From: an uncultured Clostridia bacterium
Lineage (GTDB): Bacteria > Bacillota > Clostridia > TANB77 > CAG-508
Assembly (NCBI GenBank): GCA_948664205.1
Contig: CAPNDH010000006.1
Coordinates: forward strand, 1-36,241
Reading direction: 5' to 3'
DNA length: 36,241 bases
Shown: positions 6,824 through 15,718 of the stretch, in pieces
How positions within the stretch are numbered: position 1 is the stretch's first letter
Layout of the letters: the number at the start of each line of letters is the position of its first letter
Position numbers and translations under genes: made by a program
The notes under the pieces: model-generated
Seen by the model: the letters and a program-made list of their open reading frames with translations, nothing else
Database searches by the model: none
What the model was told of the DNA's origin: nothing

Positions 6824-7737
6824 TATTTTTCTTCCTTCTTAATTAAAGGTAACTTAATCATACTTCCTAAAATTTCATCATATTGTTCAGGTTTAAATTC
6901 TTCAAAACCTGAACCTGGATAAAAAGTTAACTCTCCAAAATATACTTTATCGTTTATTTCATAGAAGTCAACTCTAACAAATGGAATATTATGTGATAAC
7001 TTTTCTGCTAGTTCAATCATCATTTTATAGTTTTTAGGCTTTTCTAATATAACATTTGAATTTTTGTAATGTCTTTCAAATGGCATTTTGTTCCAATTAA
7101 TATCATAAAAATCGACATTTAGCCCTTTAGTACTATATCTATTTAGACATACAAAAGAATATTTAACTTTTCCATTAAAACACATTAATTTATAATCAGT
7201 TAATTCTTCTTTTCCTCTTTCTTCCATATATTTTTCTATTAATATTCTAGGCTTTACATTTTTATATGGCCATTCTCTTCCATAATAGTAGTAATTATGT
7301 TTTAACGCTTTATTAATTTTTTTCTTTGCCTCTTTTATATTTAGTTCTTTTTTGTTTTTACATATTATTGTACTTCCTGAATCATGTGTACATTTAATTA
7401 TAAATTGTTCCGGTAATTCCTCAAAGTTTATATCATCAAATTTTTCGTATACGCCTATTGTTGGAATTATATATTCTTTTCCTATTATATTCGCTACATA
7501 ATTTTTAACTTCATATTTGTCTACCATTGTTGTATAAATATCTTTTCTGTCATTTAATTTTAACCATTGTAATTTTTCGTTAAAAGTTGTTGGATTACTT
7601 AGATTTAATTTTTCATTAAAAGTTTGTTCATACATACATTTTAAATATAACTTATCATTCAATTTAATTAAATTTAGTTTTTCTAACAACAATAATATAT
7701 ACTTAGGTTTTTTTATGTATTTTATAATTTTTTCCAT
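6823..7737 (-). CDS. TupA-like ATP-grasp protein, glycan-modifying
   Basis: The 304-aa protein contains the TupA-like ATP-grasp pattern. NPTTFNEKLQWLKLNDR (about 48-64) is followed by KYEVKNYVANIIG, FIIKCTHDSGS near 112 and RILIEKYMEE near 164. DYKLMCFNGKVKY, VRVDFYEINDKVYFGELTFYPGSGFEEF and a C-terminal segment complete it. Members of this family sit in capsule and teichuronic-acid clusters and are thought to attach amino or acid groups to sugars using ATP. The specific donor and acceptor are not known. A ribosome site AAGGAG overlaps the stop of the previous gene, and the gap is only 3 nt, so it is part of the same operon. Confidence 0.85.
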   Translation of the reverse strand: MEKIIKYIKKPKYILLLLEKLNLIKLNDKLYLKCMYEQTFNEKLNLSNPTTFNEKLQWLKLNDRKDIYTTMVDKYEVKNYVANIIGKEYIIPTIGVYEKFDDINFEELPEQFIIKCTHDSGSTIICKNKKELNIKEAKKKINKALKHNYYYYGREWPYKNVKPRILIEKYMEERGKEELTDYKLMCFNGKVKYSFVCLNRYSTKGLNVDFYDINWNKMPFERHYKNSNVILEKPKNYKMMIELAEKLSHNIPFVRVDFYEINDKVYFGELTFYPGSGFEEFKPEQYDEILGSMIKLPLIKKEEK

Positions 7738-7740
7738 CTT

Positions 7741-8862
7741 TTACTCCTTAATTATTAACCCTATAAAGTTTTCCCATTTCTTATTTATTATATCTATATC
7801 TACCAAATCAATTATTTTTTTTGCCTCTTTTCCTATATTTTCTCTTAATTCATCATCTGATAATATTAATTTCATAATCTTAGATAATTCGTGTTCATTG
7901 CCAACATTAACTAAATAACCATTTTTTGCATTTTCTATTAGCATTCTTGGTCCACCACAAGGGCAATCGGTTGAAATTACAGGTAATCCTAACACCATTG
8001 CTTCTATTAATGCATTTGGCATTCCTTCATAATTCGATGACATAACAAATAAGCTAGCATCATATATTTCTTCTTTAATATCATTCGTTATGCCTGGTAA
8101 AAAAACTTTTTCAGTTAATTGTAATTCTTTTATTCTTTCTTCTAAAGCCGTTCTCTTATTTCCTTCTCCATATATAGTTAACGAATATTCAGGAAATTCT
8201 TTATAAATTTTAGAGAAAGCATTAATAAGTAATTCCATATTCTTTTGCTCTGTTAATCTACCTACAGAAACAATTTTCTTTTTTCTAACATCAATTTCTT
8301 TGCAATTTTTAAAATCAGGATTAACTGGATTAAAAATAATATTCCATTCTTTCTTATTAAAATCTATTATCTCATTAAAGTATTCTTTTGCATCTTTTGT
8401 TTGAAACACAAATCCATTGGCTCTTGGATATAATTTTCTCATAAGAAAATTATATCCAAAATTACTATACTCTTGTTTTGGATCATTTCTATCACTTAAT
8501 ATCATTCTATACTTTTTATTATTCGCAATTATTGAAAAAAAGCAAGTTATAGGTAAAAATGAAATAATAATATCTGGTTTTAAACTATTAAAGTTCTTTC
8601 TCATTCTCCTTAATATATTTGTTGAGCCAAATATATATTTTATTTTTCTTATTGTTTTATTCTTTATATGTTTTTTCCCTTTTCCTAATTGTATTAATTT
8701 TATATTAGAATTTAGTTTATATTCTACGTTTTTATCTAATATTGTAATTATTGATACATCATTATTTTCAATAAGTTTATTAGCTAATATAGAAACTACT
8801 CTTTCAGCTCCACCTTTTGCTAATGAATCTATACAAAATACTATTTTTTTATTTTCTAGCAT
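7741..8862 (-). CDS. Glycosyltransferase family 4 (GT-B fold)
   Basis: This is a 373-aa cytoplasmic or membrane-associated transferase. The N-terminal Rossmann half opens with KIVFCIDSLAKGGAERVV, the acceptor-side signature of GT4 enzymes. The C-terminal nucleotide-sugar half has SVGRLTEQKNMELLINAF, then the E-x7-E element in SSNYEGMPNALIEAMVLG and the loop STDCPCGGPRMLI. It would add one sugar to the lipid-linked repeat unit. The sugar cannot be deduced. It lies 15 nt after the upstream glycosyltransferase and has a good AAAGGAG ribosome site. Confidence 0.9.
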   Translation of the reverse strand: MLENKKIVFCIDSLAKGGAERVVSILANKLIENNDVSIITILDKNVEYKLNSNIKLIQLGKGKKHIKNKTIRKIKYIFGSTNILRRMRKNFNSLKPDIIISFLPITCFFSIIANNKKYRMILSDRNDPKQEYSNFGYNFLMRKLYPRANGFVFQTKDAKEYFNEIIDFNKKEWNIIFNPVNPDFKNCKEIDVRKKKIVSVGRLTEQKNMELLINAFSKIYKEFPEYSLTIYGEGNKRTALEERIKELQLTEKVFLPGITNDIKEEIYDASLFVMSSNYEGMPNALIEAMVLGLPVISTDCPCGGPRMLIENAKNGYLVNVGNEHELSKIMKLILSDDELRENIGKEAKKIIDLVDIDIINKKWENFIGLIIKE

Positions 8863-8877
8863 TTGTTTCTCCTTTAT

Positions 8878-9960
8878 TTATTTCATATTATTAATAATTT
8901 TTTTCATATTACTTATATAATTTAGCTGTGAATACTCTTTTACAGCATTATAATTGTTCAATAAAACTGACTGAAGTTCTATGTTTTCTATTTTTTTATA
9001 ATATAAATCTTTTAAGTCAATTTTATTTTTATCTACCACTATACCATTTTCTTTATCTTTAACTATATCAGGTATTCCTGCATGATTTGTCGTTATTACA
9101 GCTATACCATTTCCCATTGCTTCTAATATAGAAATAGGTTGTCCTTCTTTTGGATATGTTGTAAGCAATATAAATATATTAGCTTCTTTTAATAATTGCC
9201 TTTTTTTGTTTCCATCTACAACTCCATGATATGTAATAAAATCATCTAGATTGTTTTTATTTATAAAATCAAAAAATTCTTCTTTAATTTTGTTGTCAAA
9301 AAATTTTCCTGCAAAATTAAAGTGATATTTTCTTTTTCCTGTTTTATCAAGTTCTTCTTTTTCTAATTTAGCTAGTTCAAGAACATATTGATATCCTTTT
9401 TCTTTTATAAAATTTGATAAATATAAAACATCTTTAATTTGCTTTTTTTGTACTTTTTCTAATTTCGCTTTAATTTCATTTTCTGTTAATAAATACTGGT
9501 CATCAATACAATTTGGAACAACATATATTCTTTTCTCATCTATCATTCCTTTAAAAATATGTTTTAAAGATTTTCCTAACACTATTGCCCCTTCTACTTC
9601 TTGCATTGCTTTATAATTGGCCTTTTTTTGCCATTTTGGTAAATCGTTATCTACAAGTGTTCTATAATATCCACCATGTAAATGCACTAAACATTTTTTA
9701 TTTACTCTTTTTAGTAATTTTAAAATTATTAAATCTCTTAAATTGCCACCCTTTGTTTGACTAATTGTAAAATAAAATAAATCTGCTTTACTTTTTATAA
9801 TTGATATTATATTTTTAATAATCTTTTTATTATTTGTAATATCTACCTTTTCAAACACGAATTCATTTTTTAATTCAGAATTATATAGAGTATCTACTGC
9901 TTTAGATAAACCATGTATTGGTGGTGGGAACTGAGCAATAAAACATATTCTTTTTTTCAT
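8878..9960 (-). CDS. Glycosyltransferase family 4
   Basis: The 360-aa GT-B enzyme opens with RICFIAQFPPPIHGLSKAV, where the glycine-rich first loop is GT4-like. It carries LVHLHGGYYR and the donor-side elements VLYLSNFIKEKGYQYVLELA and TTYPKEGQPISILEAMGNG with the paired glutamates. It follows the acyltransferase gene with a 2-nt gap, and its ribosome site (TAGGAG) lies inside the end of that gene, which indicates coupling. It probably adds one sugar in the glycan repeat; donor and linkage are unknown. Confidence 0.88.
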   Translation of the reverse strand: MKKRICFIAQFPPPIHGLSKAVDTLYNSELKNEFVFEKVDITNNKKIIKNIISIIKSKADLFYFTISQTKGGNLRDLIILKLLKRVNKKCLVHLHGGYYRTLVDNDLPKWQKKANYKAMQEVEGAIVLGKSLKHIFKGMIDEKRIYVVPNCIDDQYLLTENEIKAKLEKVQKKQIKDVLYLSNFIKEKGYQYVLELAKLEKEELDKTGKRKYHFNFAGKFFDNKIKEEFFDFINKNNLDDFITYHGVVDGNKKRQLLKEANIFILLTTYPKEGQPISILEAMGNGIAVITTNHAGIPDIVKDKENGIVVDKNKIDLKDLYYKKIENIELQSVLLNNYNAVKEYSQLNYISNMKKIINNMK

Positions 9961-9962
9961 AT

Positions 9963-10520
9963 TTATTCTCCTAGCTTTCTTATTACTTTAGCTGGATTTC
10001 CAGCAATTATTGAATGGCTTTCAAATTTTCCAGATACTATTGCACCAGCTCCTACCACACAGCCATCTCCTAATTGAGTTCCTTTTAGAATAATACTATT
10101 ACATCCAATAAAACAATCCTTTCCGATTTTTATTGGTTTTGAGAGAATTTTTTCTTTATCATTATTATTTCTTGCTTCTATTTCAATAGGATGAAAGTCG
10201 TTATCTAATATTTTTGTATTTCCACCAATTAAAGTATTATCTCCTATTTCAATATTGTTTCTAGCATAAATTGTAGCTCCCGAAATTCCTACATTATTTC
10301 CTATTGTTATTTTTGCATCTGCATTTCTTGTAACAATAATTGTTTTAGAATATAATCCAACTAAATTTGATAAAAAGCTACTTTTAATTGTAACATTTTC
10401 TCCTATTTCTATATTTGCACCTTTTTTATTTATGATAACAGGTGTACCTTTTAATAGTAATTTTTTGTCATACTTTATTTTCATAAACTTTAATAATATT
10501 TTATACCAGTTACTATTCAT
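9963..10520 (-). CDS. Left-handed beta-helix acyltransferase (hexapeptide repeat)
   Basis: The protein is 185 aa, built from hexapeptide turns such as IEIGENVTI, ITIGNNVGI, IEIGDNTLIGG and IGKDCFIGCNSIIL. The probable catalytic histidine lies in LDNDFHPIE near residue 113, and the end is the usual AGNPAKVIRKLG. These are hallmarks of the WcaF/NodL/maltose O-acetyltransferase type, which moves acetyl from acetyl-CoA to a sugar hydroxyl. In this operon it should decorate the repeat unit. The gap to the previous gene is 9 nt, with GAGGGA before the ATG. It is somewhat more specific than a generic hexapeptide protein, but the acceptor is unknown. Confidence 0.88.
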   Translation of the reverse strand: MNSNWYKILLKFMKIKYDKKLLLKGTPVIINKKGANIEIGENVTIKSSFLSNLVGLYSKTIIVTRNADAKITIGNNVGISGATIYARNNIEIGDNTLIGGNTKILDNDFHPIEIEARNNNDKEKILSKPIKIGKDCFIGCNSIILKGTQLGDGCVVGAGAIVSGKFESHSIIAGNPAKVIRKLGE

Positions 10521-10529
10521 ATTTTCCCT

Positions 10530-11804
10530 CTACAATTTTAATATTTCTTCTTTATATTTATTAATTGATATATCTTTTGTTAATTTTTTTACTAAATATT
10601 CTCTACTTCTTTTCCCCATATTTTCTAATTCTTCGCTATTCGCATTTTCTATAAACCAATTAATATTATTTTCTAAAGAGTTATAATCTTCTGGATTAGA
10701 TACTAATCCTCCATTTGTTTCTTCTATAAGTAAACGAATTTCTGTATTCTCTTCCAATATTCCTAATATCGGTTTTCCTACTGCTGCAATTCCATAGTAT
10801 TTAGATGGGCAAGAAACACCTTTTATTCCTTTTGCATTTACGCAAAAATGAACATCTGCTGTATTCAAACTATATATTAAATCTTTTTTGTCTTGATATG
10901 GAATAAATACTACATTCTCTATATTATTTTCTTCTTTATACTTTTTAAGCTTTTCTAAAATCGTTCCATCGCCTATAAATGCAAATACTACTTCTTTATT
11001 ATCCTTAGTTTTTGTACTTGGTTTTATTTTCTCTATAACTTTAAAAATATTCTCCAAATCATAATATAAACCAATATTTCCAGAATACATTATAATAAAT
11101 TTATTTTCTAAATTATATTTCTTTTTAAATTCTTGTACTTTTTCATTATCTTTCTCCAATGGATAAATTTGTTTTTCATCTATCCAGTTATTTATTAAAA
11201 CAGTTTTAGGCACTTCTTTATTTAAAAATCTTTTGTTTACTGTTTCTACCAAGTCTCTTCCAACTGTAATAATTAAATTACTTTTTTCACAACTAAATTT
11301 ATCTACAATCATCATTAAATTTGTAATTAATTTATTTTTACTATATTTAACTGCCATTGTTTGTTCTGGATTGAAATCTTGAATATTATATATGTATTTT
11401 GCGTGTTTTATCCACTTTCCAAAAACTCCTAAAAGTCCTCCTAAAATTGGTGGTTGTGATATAGAAAATATATAATCTTGTTTTCCCACTTTAAATGTTA
11501 CACCTATTGCTCCAAAGAAATAGCTAACTATATTTTTTATTCTACTCTTTTTATTGCTTTTTGTAAATTCTGGTACTCGTATTCTTATAACATTAACACC
11601 ATTTATGTTTTCTTTATAGTATTTCTGTTTTCTATATTTTTCTTCTATTTTTCCTGTATACGATGGTACTACACATATAACTGTTATATCAAATGTATCT
11701 AGCATGCCTTCTGCTAATTCTTTTATAATTTGACCTGTGGATGCAACATCTGGTATATAGTAGTGAGCATATATTAGTAATTTTTTCTTATTACTATCTT
11801 CCAC
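10530..11804 (-). CDS. Glycosyltransferase family 4, WbuB/WcaI-like
   Basis: The 424-aa protein starts at a GTG (11804-11802). An in-frame ATG is absent, and AAAGGAGA lies 8-10 nt upstream, which decides the start. LLIYAHYYIPDVASTGQII and KKYYKENINGVNVIRIRVP resemble the WbuB/WcaI group. The donor half has MYSGNIGLYYDLENIFKVI, FIGDGTILEKL and FCVNAKGIKGVSCPSKYYG. WbuB-type enzymes often add amino sugars such as N-acetylfucosamine, but that is only a family tendency. It follows the polymerase gene with a 31-nt gap. Confidence 0.87.
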   Translation of the reverse strand: MEDSNKKKLLIYAHYYIPDVASTGQIIKELAEGMLDTFDITVICVVPSYTGKIEEKYRKQKYYKENINGVNVIRIRVPEFTKSNKKSRIKNIVSYFFGAIGVTFKVGKQDYIFSISQPPILGGLLGVFGKWIKHAKYIYNIQDFNPEQTMAVKYSKNKLITNLMMIVDKFSCEKSNLIITVGRDLVETVNKRFLNKEVPKTVLINNWIDEKQIYPLEKDNEKVQEFKKKYNLENKFIIMYSGNIGLYYDLENIFKVIEKIKPSTKTKDNKEVVFAFIGDGTILEKLKKYKEENNIENVVFIPYQDKKDLIYSLNTADVHFCVNAKGIKGVSCPSKYYGIAAVGKPILGILEENTEIRLLIEETNGGLVSNPEDYNSLENNINWFIENANSEELENMGKRSREYLVKKLTKDISINKYKEEILKL

Positions 11805-11835
11805 TTCATTTTCTCCTTTTATAATGATTCAATTT

Positions 11836-13074
11836 CTATATCTTTTGTTTTATTTTTTTTATATCTAAATTTAATAATACTATATATAACCAAATTGTAT
11901 AGAATCCATAAGATTCAAATTGTAAATAAATATAAAATAATATCCACACATAATTTCTAAAGAATAGGTTATTAGATTTTATACTTAGTTGATATATATA
12001 TGTAATTGCTATAATTAAAAATATAATTCCAAATTCTGAAACAACTCTTGTATACAAGCAAAAACTCACACTATCATTTGTAAAGTTTGGATTTGCTAAT
12101 TGTTCCATTTCATTTGTGTATGAACTTTTATATTCTTTCATAGCTCCTTCATATCCACTTCTTATTGGTATTAATGCATTTCCTAGTCCATATCCTGTAA
12201 GTAATCTACAATCATTTGCACATCCTTTTATAGTTGAATTAATTCTAAAAAATCTAGATGCTAATGATCCATCTGCATATATTCCATTATTAATAATATT
12301 TTTAGCTCTATTATTCGTATTATATAATATTGCTATCCCTAGAATTCCAATAAGAATTAATATAATAGTCATCATCATAAGTTTTTTATTATTAATATTC
12401 TTAATCAAATAGACTATATATAATATACTTACAACTGAAATAATATCAATTAATATTCTCATTCCAGATGAAAATATTATTGAACTCATTGCAAATGCTA
12501 TTATAAGAATTATTAGTTTTTTCTCTTTTGTAAACAAATATATTGGTAATAATATACCAAATAAGTGCATTCCTATAAATGATGGTTCTGTAAATGTAAA
12601 TTGTATTCTATTGTTTCCCATATAACTTCTTTTTTCTATACTATAAAAAATTTGTTTTATTGGTTCTATGTTAAATTTTATAGTTATAAATTGTATCCAT
12701 CCAATTGCTAATGATATTGTATATACTAGCAATAATATTTTTGTACATTTATCAATTTTATTTTGTTTCTGCCTAAAATATATATCTAAACTTATAAAAT
12801 CAATAATTCCTAATCCAAGTGTTATTCCTGCATTAATGAAATTTTTTATTTCTATCCCTACGAAAATGTAGTTTATTATAGATAATATTATTGCGGCCAA
12901 AAAAAACATAAAAATATACTTGTATTTGTATATAGTTTTTACAACATATTTTAAATTAAATAATAAATATACAAAAAAGATTATTGGTGTAATTGTAGCC
13001 CATCCTGCTGATGGTGCAAAAAATAGATTTTCAAAAGGCATTAAATATAAGCCAATTTCAAATATAATGTCCAT
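11836..13074 (-). CDS. O-antigen/exopolysaccharide polymerase-like membrane protein (Wzy)
   Basis: The 412-aa protein has about ten or more hydrophobic segments and a long extracytoplasmic loop (about residues 265-335) containing RFFRINSTIKGCANDCRLLTGYGLGNAL. The large loop between late helices, with Arg and Gly residues, is the layout of Wzy polymerases and O-antigen ligases. Such proteins are highly diverse, so the call relies on topology and on context between the sugar-phosphate transferase and the glycosyltransferases. Function would be polymerising the flipped repeat units outside the membrane. An AAGGGAA ribosome site precedes the ATG. Confidence 0.75.
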   Translation of the reverse strand: MDIIFEIGLYLMPFENLFFAPSAGWATITPIIFFVYLLFNLKYVVKTIYKYKYIFMFFLAAIILSIINYIFVGIEIKNFINAGITLGLGIIDFISLDIYFRQKQNKIDKCTKILLLVYTISLAIGWIQFITIKFNIEPIKQIFYSIEKRSYMGNNRIQFTFTEPSFIGMHLFGILLPIYLFTKEKKLIILIIAFAMSSIIFSSGMRILIDIISVVSILYIVYLIKNINNKKLMMMTIILILIGILGIAILYNTNNRAKNIINNGIYADGSLASRFFRINSTIKGCANDCRLLTGYGLGNALIPIRSGYEGAMKEYKSSYTNEMEQLANPNFTNDSVSFCLYTRVVSEFGIIFLIIAITYIYQLSIKSNNLFFRNYVWILFYIYLQFESYGFYTIWLYIVLLNLDIKKIKQKI

Positions 13075-13118
13075 TATTAAATTCCCTTCATTTTATATTT
13101 TTATAAGTTTTATACTTT

Positions 13119-13826
13119 CTATTTATCTCCTTCTTTTATAAATACTTTTCCTATTGTCCATATAAAAATTTTTGTATCTAATTTCATTCCTCTTTTTTGT
13201 ACATACTCCTTATCTATTCTTAGCCTATCTTCAAATGTTGTTTCGCTTCTTCCATTTACTTGCCATAAACCTGTTAAACCTGGTTTTACTTTTATTATTT
13301 CGTTAAAGCTTTCTCCCATATCATTTATTTCACGTGGTAAATAAGGACGTGGACCCACTAATGTCATTTGACCTTTTAATACATTTATGAATTGTGGAAA
13401 TTCATCAATGCTTGTGTTTCTTATGAATTTTCCTACTTTCGTTATTCTTGGATCGTTTTTTAGCTTCTTATATTTTTTATATTCTTCTCTTGCATCTTCA
13501 TTTTCTGCTAAGTATTTACTTAATTTGTCGTCTGCCTCTACTATCATTGATCTATATTTATAAAGTTTGAAAAACTCTCCATCTTTTCCTATTCTTTCTT
13601 GTTTGAAAAATACTGGTCCATTATCTCTTACTAAAATATTTGTTACCCATATCATAATTGTTATTGGTAATAATAGTATAATTCCTATAATGCTAGCAAA
13701 TATATCTATTGTCCTTTTTATAAGTCTGTATAACATATCTTTAACTCTTTTCGCTTTTTCTATTTTATTAGTAACTGATGTTATATTTTCTTGCAATATT
13801 TCTTCATTGCTTATTTGTACATTCAT
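13119..13826 (-). CDS. Undecaprenyl-phosphate sugar-1-phosphate transferase (polyprenol initiating enzyme)
   Basis: The 235-aa protein is the short, catalytic-only form of the bacterial sugar transferase family. A membrane re-entrant helix (KRTIDIFASIIGIILLLPI, about 38-56) is followed by PVFFKQERIGKDGEFFKLYKY and RSMIVEADDKL. RNTSIDEFPQFINVLKGQM, the LVGPRPYLPREI motif, KPGLTGLWQVNGRS and a basic end complete it. It transfers a sugar-1-phosphate from a nucleotide sugar to undecaprenyl phosphate and so starts the lipid-linked repeat. It lacks the four-helix N-terminal domain of WbaP/WcaJ. It is the first gene of the operon, behind the promoter at 13893-13921. GGGGGA is its ribosome site. Confidence 0.93.
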   Translation of the reverse strand: MNVQISNEEILQENITSVTNKIEKAKRVKDMLYRLIKRTIDIFASIIGIILLLPITIMIWVTNILVRDNGPVFFKQERIGKDGEFFKLYKYRSMIVEADDKLSKYLAENEDAREEYKKYKKLKNDPRITKVGKFIRNTSIDEFPQFINVLKGQMTLVGPRPYLPREINDMGESFNEIIKVKPGLTGLWQVNGRSETTFEDRLRIDKEYVQKRGMKLDTKIFIWTIGKVFIKEGDK

Positions 13827-13892
13827 TACTAATCCCCCTTTATAGATTTCAACTTATATGTACTATTTTTATTGCTTAATAATTTCTTCTTT

Positions 13893-13921
13893 ATTTTATA
13901 ACAACAATACATAATAGTCAA
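13893..13921 (-). promoter_or_regulatory. Promoter of the polysaccharide operon
   Basis: On the minus strand TTGACT (13921-13916) and TAAAAT (13898-13893) are 17 nt apart. It lies between the strong hairpin at 13974-14024 and the sugar-transferase start at 13826, leaving a leader of about 60 nt. It probably drives eight genes down to 5309. Confidence 0.75.
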
Positions 13922-13973
13922 GAAAAAGAAGGAATTTATTGTCGTTTTTTGTTTTAATTTAATAGGAATTTTA

Positions 13974-14024
13974 CATAAGGAAAGGCACAATTGGAAAAAA
14001 ATACCAATTATGCCTTTCCTTATG
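13974..14024. terminator. Long hairpin terminator behind the LytR-CpsA-Psr gene
   Basis: CATAAGGAAAGGCA (13974-13987) and TGCCTTTCCTTATG (14011-14024) form a perfect 14-bp stem. A second stem, AATTGG/CCAATT, sits inside. T6 follows on the plus strand, while on the minus strand the tail is only moderately T-rich (TAAAATT). It separates the LCP gene from the glycan operon. Confidence 0.8.
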
Positions 14025-14028
14025 TTTT

Positions 14029-15114
14029 TTATTGCCTATAACCTGTTTTATTTATTATTTTATTACTTATTTCTTTTATATCTTCTGGCACTTCGTAGTC
14101 TTGCTCTTCAAATATTTCTTGATGTAATTGTTTTACGTTTGTTTCTAGTGTTACTGGTACTCCATACCATCTGTCTAAAGTTATTCCTTGTGTTTTATAT
14201 GGCCAACCTACACTTTCTTTTACATTATATTTTAATAAGTCTGGTACCATAGCTATTATACTTGGAGCTGTAATATTTGTATATACTTTTGGAAGGAATT
14301 TATCCATTAATGAATTTATTTCTCCAATACTCTTTGTTTTTAGTTTTTTAAGCATTGCTTCTAGCACATCTCTCATACGTTCTGTTCTTTTATAGTCCCC
14401 ACCTGCTGTATACCTAATTCTTGAATATGCTACTGCTTGTACACCATTTAAAGTTTGTTTTCCTGCTTTTGTTACATTTGATGATTTTATTCCTGTTGAT
14501 TCTGATGTTCCTTTTATATAATCATTTATATATTGAAGTTCTGATTGTTCTATTGTTATTTCTATTCCTCCTAGTGCATCTACTGCTTCTGCTACTAAGT
14601 CAAAATTTACTGTTACGAATTCTGTTATGTTTAAATCTAAATTTGTATTTAATGTTTTTATTGCAAGTGGTGCTTCACCATATGAATATGCGTGTGTTAT
14701 TTTGTCTAAGCCATGTCCTTCTATTTGTACATATGTATCACGGTATACTGAAAGTAGCCTTACATCTTTTGTTTTTTGGTTTATACTTGCTATTATTATG
14801 CAGTCGCTTCTATTTCCTTTTCCTAAATTTGAATCCCTACTGTCTACACCAAATAATGCTATATTTCTGTAGCCTGAAAGTTCCTTGTTAACATCTAGCT
14901 CGTCTACATTTATATCTACTTGTTGCATCTTACCTAATTTATTTACTATATAAGAATAACCTCCTACTCCTATACCTGCTATTATAATTATTAGAACAAG
15001 TAATATTATTCCTATTATTTTTAAAGCTTTGTTTTTCTTTTTCCTTTCACTTCTTGTTTTTACTTTTGTTGTTTTCTCTCTTCTTACATTTCCTTCTGAA
15101 TGTTTTCCTGCCAT
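14029..15114 (-). CDS. LytR-CpsA-Psr family glycopolymer ligase
   Basis: This is a 361-aa single-pass membrane protein. A basic cytoplasmic N-terminus is followed by one hydrophobic helix (about residues 30-52) and an extracytoplasmic LCP domain. The domain begins RNIALFGVDSRD, then has DCIIIASINQKTKDVRLLSVYRDTYVQI, DKITHAYSYG and YSRIRYTAGGDYKRTERMRDVL, all classic LCP motifs whose Arg/Asp residues bind the pyrophosphate lipid. Such enzymes move wall polymers from undecaprenyl carriers to peptidoglycan, which fits the adjacent glycan operon. The start at 15114 (MAGKHSEG) is preferred over an upstream ATG at 15174 because a GGAGG site directly precedes it. A hairpin (15139-15176) lies just before the ribosome site. 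Confidence 0.93.
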   Translation of the reverse strand: MAGKHSEGNVRREKTTKVKTRSERKKKNKALKIIGIILLVLIIIIAGIGVGGYSYIVNKLGKMQQVDINVDELDVNKELSGYRNIALFGVDSRDSNLGKGNRSDCIIIASINQKTKDVRLLSVYRDTYVQIEGHGLDKITHAYSYGEAPLAIKTLNTNLDLNITEFVTVNFDLVAEAVDALGGIEITIEQSELQYINDYIKGTSESTGIKSSNVTKAGKQTLNGVQAVAYSRIRYTAGGDYKRTERMRDVLEAMLKKLKTKSIGEINSLMDKFLPKVYTNITAPSIIAMVPDLLKYNVKESVGWPYKTQGITLDRWYGVPVTLETNVKQLHQEIFEEQDYEVPEDIKEISNKIINKTGYRQ

Positions 15115-15138
15115 TTTTTTACCTCCTATTATAAAAAC

Positions 15139-15176
15139 TAGTGTCAAAATATTTGCTATGAAATATTTTAACACTA
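15139..15176 (-). terminator. Hairpin between the 111-aa membrane protein and the LCP gene
   Basis: TAGTGT plus AAAATATTT pairs with AAATATTTT plus ACACTA with one mismatch. On the minus strand TTTTTAT follows. It is a terminator for the upstream gene, but only about 13 nt remain before the LCP ribosome site. LCP expression must therefore read through it or start upstream, as in an attenuator. Confidence 0.7.
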
Positions 15177-15202
15177 ATGTCTATTTTTGTCTACTATTAG
15201 TT

Positions 15203-15538
15203 TTAAACTTTTGACCAAAACCAATTTAGGCTGTCATCTATACTCTTCTTTTTACCTGATTTTGCTTCTATATCGTCTATCCATAAATATGAAATAAATG
15301 ATAAAAATATGAAAATAAAATCAATAGTTATACATCTTGCATATATATTTTGTAGTTCTATTTCATTTGATATTGAAAATTCTACTGTGTGCCCTGTTAT
15401 TATTAGCAAAAATATTCCTAACATAATTGCTAAAAATATACTTTTCTTAGTTTCTCTTCCTAGAAATAATACTAATACAAATAGCACAAGAGCAGTAAGT
15501 ATTGCAAGTGGCTCAGTAAAATTAATTAATGGCATCAT
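15203..15538 (-). CDS. Small hypothetical membrane protein
   Basis: The protein is 111 aa if it starts at the MMPLINFTEP ATG (15538), chosen because a G-rich ribosome site (GGGGGG, 15545-15550) lies 6 nt upstream. An earlier ATG at 15601 lacks one. There are three hydrophobic segments (about 9-24, 33-49 and 72-88) and a basic, tryptophan-containing C-terminal tail (DSLNWFWSKV). I do not recognise the family. It precedes the LCP gene, with a hairpin between them. Confidence 0.7.
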   Translation of the reverse strand: MMPLINFTEPLAILTALVLFVLVLFLGRETKKSIFLAIMLGIFLLIITGHTVEFSISNEIELQNIYARCITIDFIFIFLSFISYLWIDDIEAKSGKKKSIDDSLNWFWSKV

Positions 15539-15682
15539 ACTTTTCCCCCCTTTTATCTTTTGCTTAATTAATATTTTATATATAATTTTATTTTTTTGCA
15601 ATAGTTTTTTTAAAAGAAAAATATATTTGTTAATTAGGCGAGAATTGAAAATTTCCTACAATTACTTTCCTTATATTACCAA

Positions 15683-15714
15683 AACCACGCTACTTAATTT
15701 TAAGTAGCGTGGTT
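15683..15714 (-). terminator. Terminator of the GNAT-like gene
   Basis: AACCACGCTACTTAA and TTAAGTAGCGTGGTT are perfect inverted repeats with a 2-nt centre. TTTTGG follows on the minus strand. It starts 5 nt after the stop codon of the gene at 15719. Confidence 0.88.
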
Positions 15715-15718
15715 AGTT

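Noticed and set aside
6282..6842. 186-aa plus-strand frame opposite the flippase
   Set aside because: No ribosome site or promoter, strongly hydrophobic mirror of a membrane protein; the minus-strand gene has clear motifs and operon spacing.
14421..14891. 156-aa leucine-rich plus-strand frame
   Set aside because: It is antisense to the LCP gene and shows low-complexity Leu/Phe/Val composition without a start signal.
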